Shown: positions 1 to 9,180, counted from the first letter of the stretch. The stretch is 64,000 nucleotides of DNA from JACRLV01 sp045863555 (GCA_045863555.1 BTUU01000004.1:186001-250000); one strand, 5' to 3'. Program-made: numbers and translations. The notes: a model not told the origin generated them from the letters alone.

Positions 1-1737
1 GAGGAGGCCCAGTTCGCGTCCGCCGAGCGGATGGCGTCCGAGAAGCAGCGCCTGCACGTAGAGGACCTCGGTCAGCGTGCGCTGGACGCGCTCGTCGCGA
101 TGGGAGACGAGCGAGGTTACAAGCGGATTCGCGAGATTGAAACACAGGCGGACCGGCGGGCTCGAAGCGGCGTAGGCTCTGAGATTGTCGAGGACGCCGG
201 CCCAGTGCTGATCCACGTTTTCGGCGGTCATTTCGAGCGATCGGCGGAACCCGGCGGATTCGTCGGCGCCATACATCGCCGGTAGGTCGGCCGGGGCAAA
301 GCGGCGGAGGTCGGCGGAAACGCCCCACGGCCGGAGCGCGTCGTCGGCCAGGCGGAGGAATTCAAACGCGGCTTCGCTTTCCGCGTCGGTGGCTTCGCCG
401 AGCGTCTCGATGAGATCGGCGCCCGTGACGCGTTCGAAGGTAAGGCCGTCGAAGCGGGCGGCGGCTTTCGCGAGGAGTTCCTCGTCGTAGGTGTATCCGC
501 CGTTGAAGACGCAGAGCGACTGCGCGGCGGCGACGGGGGCGATCTGGCGGAACTGGTCGACGGTCGGGGCCACGCGAAGCTCGAAGTTGTCGCGGCGATA
601 CTGGCCGAAGGGGAGCCGGCCGAGCGTCGTTTCGAAGGTGAGGAGGTCGATGATCAGGTCGAAGAACTCGTCGTCATGGACGGCGAGCGAGCGGATGGCC
701 AGATCGTGCGTGGCCAGGATGCGTTCCAGCCGCGGCCGGTCGCGCTTCGCGAGCGTGACGAGGTAGGCGCGGAGTCGGCGTCCGATCGCCTCACCGGCAC
801 GGCGGAGGGCGCGGTCCTGATAGAAGCCCTCGCGCGAAGCGGTGGGCCGGAGCGACTCGGCGTTGAGGACGCAGCGGACAAAAAAGGCCCATTCGGGAAG
901 GATGCCGTCGCCGTCTTCGGTGAGGAACATCCCCTTGAGGTAAATCCGGTTCTGGCCGCGGTCACCGGGCGAGGCGGGCGTCGGGAGGATGAACGCGACG
1001 CCGCGAATGCCGCTCGAATCATCGTCGAGGGGAATCGCGTCGATCGGGTCGATTCGAAAGGCGTCGCGGGCGTAGGCGGCGAGTTCCTCCTCGTCGTCGC
1101 GGCGGGCGAGCATCCAGGGCGGCGTGCGGTTGATCGCGTCGACGCGGCGCGTGCTGACCGCCTCGATCGAAACGGGGAGCATCTCTCCGTAGTGGCGGAG
1201 CAGAGAGACGATCCGTTGCGCCGACCAATCCTCGTCCTCGGAGGGGCGGAGGCGCAGACAGACGCGCGTGCCGGGCGTGAGCCGCTCGCTCGTGGGGCGG
1301 AGCGCGTAGGTTCCGTCGGCACAGCCGCGCCACTCGAGCGAACCGGCGCCGGGGCGGACGGACTGCGAGAGGACGACAATCTCGTCGCAGACCATGAAGC
1401 AGGAGAGGATTCCGATGCCGAACTGGCCGATGAAATCTCCCCGCCGCCTGTCCAGGTCGCCGCGCTTCGAGGAGGCGCCGATGGTCGAGAGGAATTCGTG
1501 CATCTCCGCTTCGGTCAGGCCGACGCCGTCATCCTCGACGATGAGGCTGGGCGGGTCCGCGTCCACAAACTCGAACCGGACCTTGCCCGGATGCGCGGGT
1601 TCCAGCTCCCGGCGGGCCTTGATCGCGTCGACCGCGTTTTGAAGCAGCTCGCGGACGAAGACCTGCGGCGAACTGTAGAGGTGGTTCGCGAGCAGATCGA
1701 TGATGCCGCGGAGGTTGACCTGAAATCGCTCGGGCAT
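1..1737 (-). CDS. htpG: HSP90-family chaperone, 3' end beyond window
   Basis: ATP-dependent cytosolic chaperone of the GHKL ATPase superfamily. The first 579 residues are visible and the C-terminus lies beyond the left edge. The N-terminus reads MPERFQVNLRGIIDLLANHLY, followed by FVRELLQNAVDAI (the Asn-containing ATP-lid helix), DDGVGLT and GQFGIGILSCFMV, the ordered motifs of the HSP90 nucleotide pocket. These motifs differ from E. coli HtpG (RELISNASDA, GVGFYSAF), so this is a divergent HSP90-like subfamily. The ATG is preceded by GGGGAG six bases upstream. A 13-bp stem-loop lies in the presumed leader. The family call is secure; orthology to classical HtpG is less so. Confidence 0.88.
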   Translation of the reverse strand, partial: MPERFQVNLRGIIDLLANHLYSSPQVFVRELLQNAVDAIKARRELEPAHPGKVRFEFVDADPPSLIVEDDGVGLTEAEMHEFLSTIGASSKRGDLDRRRGDFIGQFGIGILSCFMVCDEIVVLSQSVRPGAGSLEWRGCADGTYALRPTSERLTPGTRVCLRLRPSEDEDWSAQRIVSLLRHYGEMLPVSIEAVSTRRVDAINRTPPWMLARRDDEEELAAYARDAFRIDPIDAIPLDDDSSGIRGVAFILPTPASPGDRGQNRIYLKGMFLTEDGDGILPEWAFFVRCVLNAESLRPTASREGFYQDRALRRAGEAIGRRLRAYLVTLAKRDRPRLERILATHDLAIRSLAVHDDEFFDLIIDLLTFETTLGRLPFGQYRRDNFELRVAPTVDQFRQIAPVAAAQSLCVFNGGYTYDEELLAKAAARFDGLTFERVTGADLIETLGEATDAESEAAFEFLRLADDALRPWGVSADLRRFAPADLPAMYGADESAGFRRSLEMTAENVDQHWAGVLDNLRAYAASSPPVRLCFNLANPLVTSLVSHRDERVQRTLTEVLYVQALLLGRHPLGGRELGLL

Positions 1738-1762
1738 GACCGCTCCCCATCCCTGCGTACAG

Positions 1763-1798
1763 ACGGCGCCCCGGGCCGACGTAGCTCGGCCGCGCCGT
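1763..1798 (-). promoter_or_regulatory. leader stem-loop upstream of the HSP90 gene
   Basis: Two nested inverted repeats form one hairpin: a 7-bp outer stem (1763-1769 with 1792-1798), a 4-base bulge, a 6-bp inner stem (1774-1779 with 1786-1791) and a 6-base loop. It ends 26 bases before the start codon. A possible -10 (TATGAT, minus strand, 1848-1853) would put it inside the transcript leader. The Shine-Dalgarno is outside the stem, so a simple thermometer masking the ribosome site is not shown. Confidence 0.35.
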
Positions 1799-1986
1799 GC
1801 AGATCGACCGCTGATCGCCTCTCTCGGCGCGTACGGGCGCTGGCCCCATCATAGAGGATCGCGACCGGTAAATTGAGTCGAAATTCCGCCCAGCTAACGC
1901 TAGTGTTCAAAACGATTTGCATCCGCGCCCGATATTTTTGCGCGGCGCGGCGCGGCATTCGGCGCGGCCGAAGCGCTCCTGGACGG

Positions 1987-3021
1987 CTATGACAGCCTGC
2001 GGAGCCTGGTGACGCGCCCGACTTCGACCCACTCGACCACAAAGATATTTCCGGCGCGGTCGAAGATCGCGCCATGGGGCGCGATGAACTTGCCCGCAAT
2101 GAACGCTTCGCGCGGTTTGGCCCGAAGGCCGAAGTTGCCGCCGTCGCCGAGGTGGGCGATCAGCCTGTTGTCGCGGTCGAAGAGCGTGACGCGCGCCTCG
2201 AGGTCGGGAATCAGGAGCACGCCCTCACGCTCGTGGAAATGACACGGCGATCGAAGTTCGTCCGTCACAAAGCCGAGGTGGCGGCCGTCGAGCGAGAAGT
2301 ACTGAAGCCGGCGGTTTCCGCGGTCGGCGACGAGCAGTCTCGGGTCCTTACCGCGCGTATCGACCATGATGCCGTGCGGGCAGTTCAACTGACCGGCGTC
2401 CTTGCCCGGACCGCCGAAACTGCGGACATATTCAGCTTTCGCGCTGTAATGGTGGATCCAGCTGCGGCCGTAGCCGTCGCCGACGTAGATGTCGCCGCTG
2501 GGTGCGATCGCGACGTTGGTGGGCTTGAAATCACCCGGGTTCGCATAGACGCCCGATTCGCGGGGCGCTTTGAGCGTCCAGACGACTTCGCCCTTGAGAT
2601 CGGTCTTCACGACCAGGCCGCGGACACAATCGCAGAGGTAGAGAAACTCTCCCGCGGCTTCGCGATGAATATGCAGGCCGTGCGCGCCGCCCTTGAACTC
2701 CGCCCCCCACGACGCGACGAACTTGCCATCGCTGTCGAAGACGGCGATCGCGTCTTCCTTTTCCGCTCCTGCCCCGACCGTGTGCTTGATATAGATGCGG
2801 CCCTGCGAATCCTCGCAGACTCCGTGCGTGTTGCCGAACTTCAGCTGCAGCGGCAACTGCGCCCAGTCGTGCTGGACCTCGTAGCGGTGGGCGCCTTCGC
2901 CGACGATCACCGGGGCCAGGCCCGACTTGTCCTGCGCAAAGACGCGCGGCGCCGATAGTGCGAGCGCCGCGCCCGCCGCGAGCACCTGTCGCCGGGATAC
3001 CGGGACGTCGGTCGGTTTCAT
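1987..3021 (-). CDS. Tat-exported NHL-repeat beta-propeller protein
   Basis: A 344-residue secreted protein. The N-terminus has a twin-arginine signal (SRRQVL, residues 9-14, then a hydrophobic Ala/Leu stretch ending AQ), implying export in folded form. The rest is repeated NHL-type units with motifs such as GVCEDSQGRIYI, NVAIAPSGDIYVGDGYG, HGIMVDTRGKDPRLLVADRGN and HGAIFDRAGNIFVVEW, as in six-bladed propellers related to peptidyl-hydroxyglycine lyase. The start is the ATG just before the Tat motif; an in-frame ATG 69 bases upstream would add an unlikely Arg-rich leader. Substrate or ligand is unknown. Confidence 0.8.
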   Translation of the reverse strand: MKPTDVPVSRRQVLAAGAALALSAPRVFAQDKSGLAPVIVGEGAHRYEVQHDWAQLPLQLKFGNTHGVCEDSQGRIYIKHTVGAGAEKEDAIAVFDSDGKFVASWGAEFKGGAHGLHIHREAAGEFLYLCDCVRGLVVKTDLKGEVVWTLKAPRESGVYANPGDFKPTNVAIAPSGDIYVGDGYGRSWIHHYSAKAEYVRSFGGPGKDAGQLNCPHGIMVDTRGKDPRLLVADRGNRRLQYFSLDGRHLGFVTDELRSPCHFHEREGVLLIPDLEARVTLFDRDNRLIAHLGDGGNFGLRAKPREAFIAGKFIAPHGAIFDRAGNIFVVEWVEVGRVTRLRRLS

Positions 3022-3117
3022 GACGGATTCTCCACTTCGAGTTGATGGACCCGAACGGCGGAACTGTAGTCGATCGAATGCGGTGCGCACAGGTGTCGGA
3101 ACGGCGCGGAAGGAGGT

Positions 3118-4989
3118 CTACTCGCGCCCGTAGTGCTCGCGCTTCCAGGCCTTGCGGCGTTCCAGCTCTGCGAGCTTTCGATCCGCGGCCGCGCCGAGCC
3201 GGCGGTAGACGCCGCGCCAGGCGCGGGGATCAGCACCGAAGCCTGCCAGGTAGGCCTTGAGGAATCGGATTCGGTCGGTGCGCGTGAGGCCGGGGACATC
3301 GACGAGGCTCACGTGGAGGCGCAGCAGCGGCCGGAGGCGCTCCTGCGGCGAAAGTCGACGGACGTGACGGATGCCGTCCATGTCGATCCAGTAGAGGGTC
3401 GGCCCCTCCGGCCGCGGCTGGATGAGGATGTTGCGAGCCTTGCAGTCGCGATGGGCGAAACCGCGCTCCTGAAGGCGGCGCAGCTCGCGCACCAGGAGTT
3501 GAATGATCGCGTTCTTGTGTTCCCGCCACTGGCGCGGCGGAAGCGACGCGTGCTCCGCGCGAAGATGGTCTTCGAGATCCCGCGATGCCGAGATGAACTC
3601 GGTGATCAGGACGCTGTCGCCGATCAGCGGACCCCGTTTCCGCTCCAGCACGGCCAGGGGGCGTGCGGCCGGCAGATCGCGGTGAAGCAGCGCGTGGCCC
3701 ATCGCCCAGCCGCGCCAGGCGCGCGACGGCGGCAGGAGGGATCGGAGGCTGCGCAGCCGATCGCGGGCGAGCGGGCGCTTGATGATCACGGCGAGCGGTC
3801 CGCCCGGCGTTTCCAGAAACGTGCGGACGACCTGCGCGGAGTGCGAGTCCTTCCGGATGTCGCGGTCCGCCTGCTCGAACCAGTGCAGCGGGCGGGCGAG
3901 GGTCTTCTTCCACCACGCGCGGTCGAGCACGAGTGACGACGCAGCGGAGCCTTCCGTGGTCCGCTTGGACTGGACGAAAACCATGCCGCGCCACGCGGGC
4001 GCGGGCTTCACGCGCGCGAAGTAGCGCCCTTCGCGGCGCGCGCGGCGGTCGCGCTGGCTCCAGATGCGCTCGCCGTGGACATCCGCGCGGCGGGCCAGGG
4101 CGCGAACCAGTTCTTCAAAGGGCAGATCGAGGCGGCGGCCGTGTTCGTAGCGCGCTTCATACTCGTTCCTCCGGCGGAAATAGGCGCGGAGGAAGCGGAT
4201 GCGGTCCATCACGCTCGAGTGCCGGCGGAACCACTGGTTCAACTGGGCGAGATTCTGTACGACGGCACGGTCTGTGACGGCGACTCCAAGGCGGGCGCTT
4301 TGCAGATCGACCAGCACGGGCACGTAGCGCCCCGGGCCGATCGGCCGCAGGAGGATATTCGCCGGGTGCATGTCGAGATGCTCGAATCCGCACTGATGGG
4401 CCCGCGCGATGAGGTCGGCGAGGCCGTCGGCGAGCGCCTGGGTATCCCGGCGGCGGCGGCGCGAATCCTCATCCGTCCGGAGCGTCATCCAGAACTCGTC
4501 CAGCGGGTAGGCGGGCTCCACCGCCTCGGTGACGAGGATGCTGCACCGGCGGCCGCCGCAATGGACTCCCTCGACGAAACCGGCGGGCCGAACGGCGGCG
4601 AGTCCGTGGCGGATGGCGTAGATTCCGCCGCGCCACTCGATGCGGCAGGCGGGACCGCGGACGGCGCGCTTGAATGTATCGCGCCAGCCGCGCTCGAAGT
4701 AATACTTCACGTAGAAGGGATGGCCGTGCAACTCGGCGCGCCAGACTTCCCGGGTCGAGTTGCGCTTGACGAGCTCCCAGCCCTGGGCGGCGGGCTCGCT
4801 CCACGCGCGCTGCGGGACGGCGGCGAGGACCTCGCCGAAGCCGTTTCGAAACGTCCACGAAAGGCCGCCGAACGCGCGGCATTCGGTCGGTTCAGCCCGG
4901 AAGGAGTCGAGTGCGATGATCACGGTCGGCTTCGGAGCCTCCTCCGCGACGGGAGCCCGACCCGCTGGTGAGAGATCGAGTGTTTCCAT
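3118..4989 (-). CDS. Dual-domain lipopolysaccharide kinase (InaA/WaaP-like)
   Basis: A 623-residue protein with two complete kinase-like domains of the InaA/KdkA/WaaP type, which phosphorylate LPS core sugars. Domain 1: ATP-binding Lys in YVKYY near residue 95, catalytic loop HLDMHPANILL near 204 and metal-binding DLQ near 228. Domain 2: IIKRP near 404, HRDCKARNILI near 513 and DMDG near 536. Both keep the catalytic Asp and Asn, so both may be active. The start is chosen at 4989 because a TAGAAT -10-like box (5033-5038, minus strand) overlaps the upstream ATG at 5034. A 14-bp palindrome lies just upstream. The sugar substrate cannot be read from sequence. Confidence 0.82.
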   Translation of the reverse strand: METLDLSPAGRAPVAEEAPKPTVIIALDSFRAEPTECRAFGGLSWTFRNGFGEVLAAVPQRAWSEPAAQGWELVKRNSTREVWRAELHGHPFYVKYYFERGWRDTFKRAVRGPACRIEWRGGIYAIRHGLAAVRPAGFVEGVHCGGRRCSILVTEAVEPAYPLDEFWMTLRTDEDSRRRRRDTQALADGLADLIARAHQCGFEHLDMHPANILLRPIGPGRYVPVLVDLQSARLGVAVTDRAVVQNLAQLNQWFRRHSSVMDRIRFLRAYFRRRNEYEARYEHGRRLDLPFEELVRALARRADVHGERIWSQRDRRARREGRYFARVKPAPAWRGMVFVQSKRTTEGSAASSLVLDRAWWKKTLARPLHWFEQADRDIRKDSHSAQVVRTFLETPGGPLAVIIKRPLARDRLRSLRSLLPPSRAWRGWAMGHALLHRDLPAARPLAVLERKRGPLIGDSVLITEFISASRDLEDHLRAEHASLPPRQWREHKNAIIQLLVRELRRLQERGFAHRDCKARNILIQPRPEGPTLYWIDMDGIRHVRRLSPQERLRPLLRLHVSLVDVPGLTRTDRIRFLKAYLAGFGADPRAWRGVYRRLGAAADRKLAELERRKAWKREHYGRE

Positions 4990-5064
4990 GGCTCGTGGAT
5001 GGCCACCGTCAGGTCCGTCCGACGGCACAGCCATTCTAGGGACAGTAGACAATGTCCAAGGGTA

Positions 5065-5078
5065 CGATAGTACTATCG
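5065..5078. promoter_or_regulatory. 14-bp perfect palindrome upstream of kinase gene
   Basis: CGATAGTACTATCG is a perfect inverted repeat with no spacer. It lies between the end of moaA and the dual kinase gene, about 27 bases upstream of the kinase gene's TAGAAT -10-like box. The position suits an operator for a dimeric regulator. No regulator gene is adjacent. Confidence 0.45.
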
Positions 5079-5099
5079 GACGTATCCGCTGAAAAGACC

Positions 5100-6149
5100 C
5101 TAACCACCGATGCTGCTCATTTGGCGATTTCCGTAATTCTTGTGCTGATCAGGCTTTAGAACGACACAGTCCACGAACGCCCGGCGGAGGTCGGTCTGGG
5201 AACCGCCTTCACGCACGATCCGGCGGACGTCGACCTCCCCGCCGTCGAACAGACAACTCCGCAACTGCCCCTCGGGCGTCAGTCGGAGACGGTTGCAGGT
5301 CGCACAGAAGGGAGCGGACATCGCGTGAATGAAGCCGATTCGGCCGAGGCCGCCCTCAAGCCGGAACACGCGCGCGGGGCCGTTGCCGACATCGGGATCC
5401 GCGGGGCACAAGGGGCCGAGCCGGTCCTCGATGCGGGCGCGGATCTCCGCGTAGGGCACAAACTGCGTGTCATCCATGAGCACGCGCGACTTGGCGAGCG
5501 GCATGAATTCGATGAAGCGCACGGACCGCGGCGACGAGAGCGTGAGTGCGGCGATGTCGGCGACTTCGTCGAGGTTGTGATCGCGCAGCACGACCGTGTT
5601 GATCTTGGCGAGGCCCATCCCGGCGGCTTCGGCCGCATGGATGCCCGCCCAGACGCGGTCGAGATCGCCGGTGCGCGTCATTGCGCGGAAGCGATCCGGC
5701 CGAAGCGTGTCGACGCTCACCGTGACCCGATCCACGCCGGCGCGAGCCAGCGGAAGGGCGAAACGGTCGAGGAGCAGTCCGTTGGTGGTGAGCGAAATCT
5801 CCTCGCAGCCGGGGAGAGCGCGGAGCATCCGGATCAGCGAGTCGAGATCGCGCCGAAGGAGCGGTTCGCCGCCGGTGATCTTGAATTCGGAGATGCCGAG
5901 GGCGATGGCGGCGCGGGCGATCGTGACGATCTCCTCGTAGGTGAGCAGCTCCTGTTTATCGAGAAAATCGACGCCCTCCTCCGGCATGCAGTAGATGCAG
6001 CGGAAATTGCAGTGGTCGGTGACGCTGATCCGGAGGGTGCGGACGAAGCGGATATCGCGCGGACCCAGCGCCTGATCCGCGAGGGCTTCAGCGCCGCCGC
6101 GCGCGACCTCGGAGACGGGCGCGAAGACGGGGAGTGTGATGCTGTTCAT
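5100..6149 (-). CDS. moaA: GTP 3',8-cyclase MoaA
   Basis: Radical-SAM enzyme that, with MoaC, converts GTP to cyclic pyranopterin monophosphate, the first stage of molybdenum cofactor synthesis. The 349-residue protein has the N-terminal cluster CNFRCIYC (Cys47, 51, 54), the SAM motif ITGGEPLLR, and the C-terminal cluster CATC followed 13 residues later by Cys (about 282, 285, 299), which binds the second 4Fe-4S and GTP. It ends in Gly-Gly, the conserved tail that inserts into the active site in MoaA. moaC is at 47.6 kb in this window, not adjacent. Confidence 0.96.
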   Translation of the reverse strand: MNSITLPVFAPVSEVARGGAEALADQALGPRDIRFVRTLRISVTDHCNFRCIYCMPEEGVDFLDKQELLTYEEIVTIARAAIALGISEFKITGGEPLLRRDLDSLIRMLRALPGCEEISLTTNGLLLDRFALPLARAGVDRVTVSVDTLRPDRFRAMTRTGDLDRVWAGIHAAEAAGMGLAKINTVVLRDHNLDEVADIAALTLSSPRSVRFIEFMPLAKSRVLMDDTQFVPYAEIRARIEDRLGPLCPADPDVGNGPARVFRLEGGLGRIGFIHAMSAPFCATCNRLRLTPEGQLRSCLFDGGEVDVRRIVREGGSQTDLRRAFVDCVVLKPDQHKNYGNRQMSSIGG

Positions 6150-6203
6150 TTCGGCCCTGACCCTTGTTTCGCCCGCCGGCCCCGACGGGACGAAGACGGG
6201 ATT

Positions 6204-7991
6204 CTAGCGTCGAGTCGGCAATCGCTCAGCGCGTCCCAGCAGCTTCAGCACTTTTTCGTCGCGCGGATCGGGTTCGTCGCGTCGATCGAGTTCCAACCCG
6301 CGGAAACGGAAATTGAGCGGCGAATCGTTTCCGTCAAAGCGGGCGATCCACGGCGTCGGATCGTAGTCGTCGATCACCACGACGCGCCGATCTCCGAGGC
6401 CGGACTGCGGCAGCGCGATCAGGAGACGGCTCGAAACGCCGGCCCCCTCGGGATTCGATACGGTGATCAGCCAGGCGCCCTCCTCGCGCCGAGCTGCCCA
6501 GGCTGCCGCGACGGTTTCGACCGGCGGCGCGACGAAGTCGGCCTCGACCGGAAAACTCGATTCGACCGGCGGCCCGGCGCCGACGCCCCGGCGGCGCCGC
6601 ACGTTCGAATCCGACGGATCGCGCGCTTCCGAGACGACGACTTCCGGCTCGAGGTAACCGACCTGGCGTTTCTGAAGCTCGAGGGTGTAACCGATCGCCC
6701 GGCCGTCCAACCGCCACTCGGACCGGTGCGCATCGCGCGAACTCGTGTCGACGGCCGTAGTGGAGCCCGAATAACCCGCGCTGTCGCCGCCGGAGGGCAC
6801 GACGCGGACCCGGGCGGCTGCCTCGACCTCTCCCGCGCGGCCGACGAAGAGGGCATCCTGACGCTGGCGTGCCCACCAGGGAAGGGCCCCCCGGGCCTGG
6901 ATCAACTCCGCGAGTTCGACGCCCGCGTCGGCGGCCGCGACGAGGTCAGGCAGGAGCGGCGAGCGCTTGAGGACAAGGGTCTCCGCCAGTTGTTGCGCGA
7001 TTCGCCCGGCCAGCGCGTCGGTGTCGGTTTTCGCCTGGTAGGTGAGCAGCACGCAATCGGAGGAGGAGGTTGAGAGGAGGATCGCCGGCGCTGTCCGGCC
7101 CACGCCGACGCTCGCGGGAAGATAGAGCGTGTGGACGTTGACGCGATCCGGGCGGGAGTGGGCCACGACACGCGGCCGGCTTCGCAGCCACGGCATGTGC
7201 GTTCGGGAATAGTCGGCGAGGAGATCGCTGCCGTCCCGTCCGGCGGCCAGCCAGGTCCGTCGGACCTCGACAATGAAGGGCAGCGCGGGGCTGGTCGAGC
7301 GGAGGTAGAGCGTGGGCAGACCATCGGAGGCGGTGCCGACAACCGCACAACCCGGCGGTATCGGAAACTCCACGCCCAGCGCATCCATGACGGCGTCATC
7401 CGCGGCCTGGACGTTCACCGTCGAGAGCTGCACGGCGTCGCAGATCGAGTTCATGAGCTGCTCGTCGGCGACCGTCAGCGCTTCCATCGGCCAGTATTCG
7501 ACGCCGACGATGTCGCCGGTCGGGAAACAGGCGACCCGGAGTATGGTTTCCTGTTCGACGATCCCGCCAAACGCGCGAAGCCGGCGGCGGCGAATCACTT
7601 CCACCGCGTCTATCCCCGCGAGACGGGCCGGGGTCGCGTCGATTGACGCCGCGGACTCGCGCTGGTCCCAGTTGAGGATCACATCGCGCGGGTCGATGTA
7701 TCCGGGAGCGCGTCGATGGGTAAACATGACGCGGCGCTCGAAGCCTTCGCGCTCGTCGCCGGCGTTCCGCTGGAGGAGGACGAAAACGCCCGGTTGATTC
7801 TCGACCCAGCCGCGCGGGGGTCGGATGATCAGCGGTGAGCCGGCGGCGAGCGGGCGGGGTTCGGCGAGAGAGAGCTTCTCGTGCGCCTGAATCCACGCCG
7901 TGCTGAGACTGAGCGCGAGGACGCCCGCGCTAAGTATGAGGAGCAGGGTCGGGCGGCCGGGTTTCGAACCTGTCTGGACCTCGACGAGCAT
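6204..7991 (-). CDS. Unknown membrane-anchored protein
   Basis: A 595-residue protein not recognised as a known family. Residues about 12-30 (RPTLLLILSAGVLALSLSTAW) form an N-terminal membrane anchor or uncleaved signal. The remainder is a mixed globular extracytoplasmic sequence with few cysteines, an Arg/Ser-rich linker and a charged C-terminus. The start is the ATG at 7991, preceded by a TATCAT hexamer (7998-8003) and six bases, a possible leaderless start. Reading further upstream in this frame runs through the oppositely oriented DUF1579, helix-hairpin-helix and hsp20 genes and is not real. Confidence 0.7.
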   Translation of the reverse strand: MLVEVQTGSKPGRPTLLLILSAGVLALSLSTAWIQAHEKLSLAEPRPLAAGSPLIIRPPRGWVENQPGVFVLLQRNAGDEREGFERRVMFTHRRAPGYIDPRDVILNWDQRESAASIDATPARLAGIDAVEVIRRRRLRAFGGIVEQETILRVACFPTGDIVGVEYWPMEALTVADEQLMNSICDAVQLSTVNVQAADDAVMDALGVEFPIPPGCAVVGTASDGLPTLYLRSTSPALPFIVEVRRTWLAAGRDGSDLLADYSRTHMPWLRSRPRVVAHSRPDRVNVHTLYLPASVGVGRTAPAILLSTSSSDCVLLTYQAKTDTDALAGRIAQQLAETLVLKRSPLLPDLVAAADAGVELAELIQARGALPWWARQRQDALFVGRAGEVEAAARVRVVPSGGDSAGYSGSTTAVDTSSRDAHRSEWRLDGRAIGYTLELQKRQVGYLEPEVVVSEARDPSDSNVRRRRGVGAGPPVESSFPVEADFVAPPVETVAAAWAARREEGAWLITVSNPEGAGVSSRLLIALPQSGLGDRRVVVIDDYDPTPWIARFDGNDSPLNFRFRGLELDRRDEPDPRDEKVLKLLGRAERLPTRR

Positions 7992-8100
7992 CCCGCCATG
8001 ATAGCGCGCGGGCAGGGGCGACGCACCCGACCGGCGACATGTGCGCCGGATCGTCGGCCATTCCGCGTGTGTTTTCAGGCTACGCGGCGCGAAAATGGGC

Positions 8101-8129
8101 TTGAAGTTCGCATTTTGTTTGGATAAGAT
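8101..8129 (+). promoter_or_regulatory. sigma70-type promoter for DUF1579 gene
   Basis: TTGAAG (8101-8106), a 17-base spacer and TAAGAT (8124-8129). Both boxes are close to the TTGACA/TATAAT consensus, with ideal spacing, 67 bases before the ATG of the DUF1579 gene. The local sequence is AT-richer than its surroundings. Confidence 0.55.
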
Positions 8130-8195
8130 GCCGGTTGAGCCGAGAAACGCGCGGTTCGAGTTCGGCGCGTTGCAGCCACGGAAAGGACAGGCCCC

Positions 8196-8696
8196 ATGTC
8201 GGAGAAGAGCATTCACGAGGCGTGCGCGGATTCGGCAAAGCTGGTCGCCCAGCACGAGACGCTGGCGCGCTTCGCGGGGAATTGGCGGGCTGAGGTGAAG
8301 TTCTGGATGAATCCGGCCGGACCGCCGCATGTTTCGACGGGCACCATGGTCAATCGCCTCGTTCTGGGAGGCCGGTTCATCGAGCACGACTACCGCGACG
8401 ACGCGGGCATGTTCGAGGGGAAGGGATTCTGGGGCTACAACTCGATCGACGGGAGATTCGAGGGCGTCTGGATCGACTCGATGGCGACGTTTCTTCAGAT
8501 TGAGCACGGGCAGCATGACGCGGAGAGCGATGTCTTCACGAACCGCGGCACGATGACCGATCCGTCGACGAGGAAACCGCTCAACAAGCGGTCCGTCATC
8601 CGGGTCAAGAACCCGAACGAGCATGTCATGGAGATGTACTTCGAGACCCCGATGGGTGAGTTCAAGTGCATGGAAATCACCTACCGGCGCGCGTAG
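8196..8696 (+). CDS. DUF1579 family protein
   Basis: A 166-residue cytoplasmic protein. It matches the DUF1579 pattern: an N-terminal helix, LARFAGNWRAEVKFW, GGRFIEHDYR, FEGKGFWGYNSIDGRFEGVWID and a final EMYFETPMGEFKCMEITY, a lipocalin-like beta-barrel family of unknown function. GGAAAGGA lies upstream of the ATG with suitable spacing and a good promoter is at 8101. It is divergent from the unknown membrane protein at 6.2-8.0 kb. Confidence 0.85.
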   Translation: MSEKSIHEACADSAKLVAQHETLARFAGNWRAEVKFWMNPAGPPHVSTGTMVNRLVLGGRFIEHDYRDDAGMFEGKGFWGYNSIDGRFEGVWIDSMATFLQIEHGQHDAESDVFTNRGTMTDPSTRKPLNKRSVIRVKNPNEHVMEMYFETPMGEFKCMEITYRRA

Positions 8697-8742
8697 CACC
8701 GGTTCGAACGGATCGTCACCGGCGGTGAAGGAGAGTCGGCGG

Positions 8743-9108
8743 ATGGCCAGGCCCGGTCGGCAGACAGCGATTGGGGCGCGCCGGACCGCGAAGCGTAGCG
8801 ACGGCGAGCCCGCCGAGGCCGGGCTGGGCGACCTCGCGAACGTCGGTCGGGCGACGCTGAAGGACTTCGAGGTGCTGGGCATTCGCACGGTCGCGGCGCT
8901 CGCCCGGCGCGAACCATTCGCGCTGTACCGTGAACTCTGCCGGCGAACGGGGCAGCGGCACGACCCGTGCGTGATCGACGTGTTCCTCGCGGCGATCCAT
9001 GAGGCGCGAGGCGGGCCCCCCCGGCCGTGGTGGGAGTTCACCGGGGAGCGGAAGGCACGGCTCTCCGCAGCCCCGGGCCTGGCGCGCTGGGAACCGCGTT
9101 CGGAATAG
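8743..9108 (+). CDS. Helix-hairpin-helix (Cdd1-like) protein
   Basis: A 121-residue protein with an Arg-rich N-terminus. The core (residues about 28-100: LGDLANVGRATLKDFEVLGI, then LYRELCRRTGQRHDPCVIDVFLAAIHEARG and PRPWWEFTGERKA) fits the family annotated as mitomycin-resistance-like or pathogenicity-locus Cdd1, a helix-hairpin-helix fold related to non-specific DNA binding. It lies 46 bases after the DUF1579 gene and may share its transcript. Its biochemical role is unknown. Confidence 0.72.
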   Translation: MARPGRQTAIGARRTAKRSDGEPAEAGLGDLANVGRATLKDFEVLGIRTVAALARREPFALYRELCRRTGQRHDPCVIDVFLAAIHEARGGPPRPWWEFTGERKARLSAAPGLARWEPRSE

Positions 9109-9146
9109 CGGGTGGCGGCCGTCGCACGGCTGGGGAGAGATCGGCT

Positions 9147-9180
9147 GCGCGATCTCGCGCGACGGCGCGATATTTCGCGC
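9147..9180. promoter_or_regulatory. paired GCGCGA/TCGCGC inverted repeats upstream of hsp20
   Basis: Two adjacent inverted repeats share the same arms: GCGCGA..TCGCGC at 9147-9160 with a 2-base centre and again at 9165-9180 with a 4-base centre. They lie about 117 bases before the Hsp20 ATG. They could be tandem operator sites or alternative hairpins. They do not match the CIRCE consensus. Confidence 0.3.

Noticed and set aside
1738..1986. CIRCE/HrcA operator upstream of the HSP90 gene
   Set aside because: The only symmetrical element near there (around 1893-1915) does not fit TTAGCACTC-N9-GAGTGCTAA.
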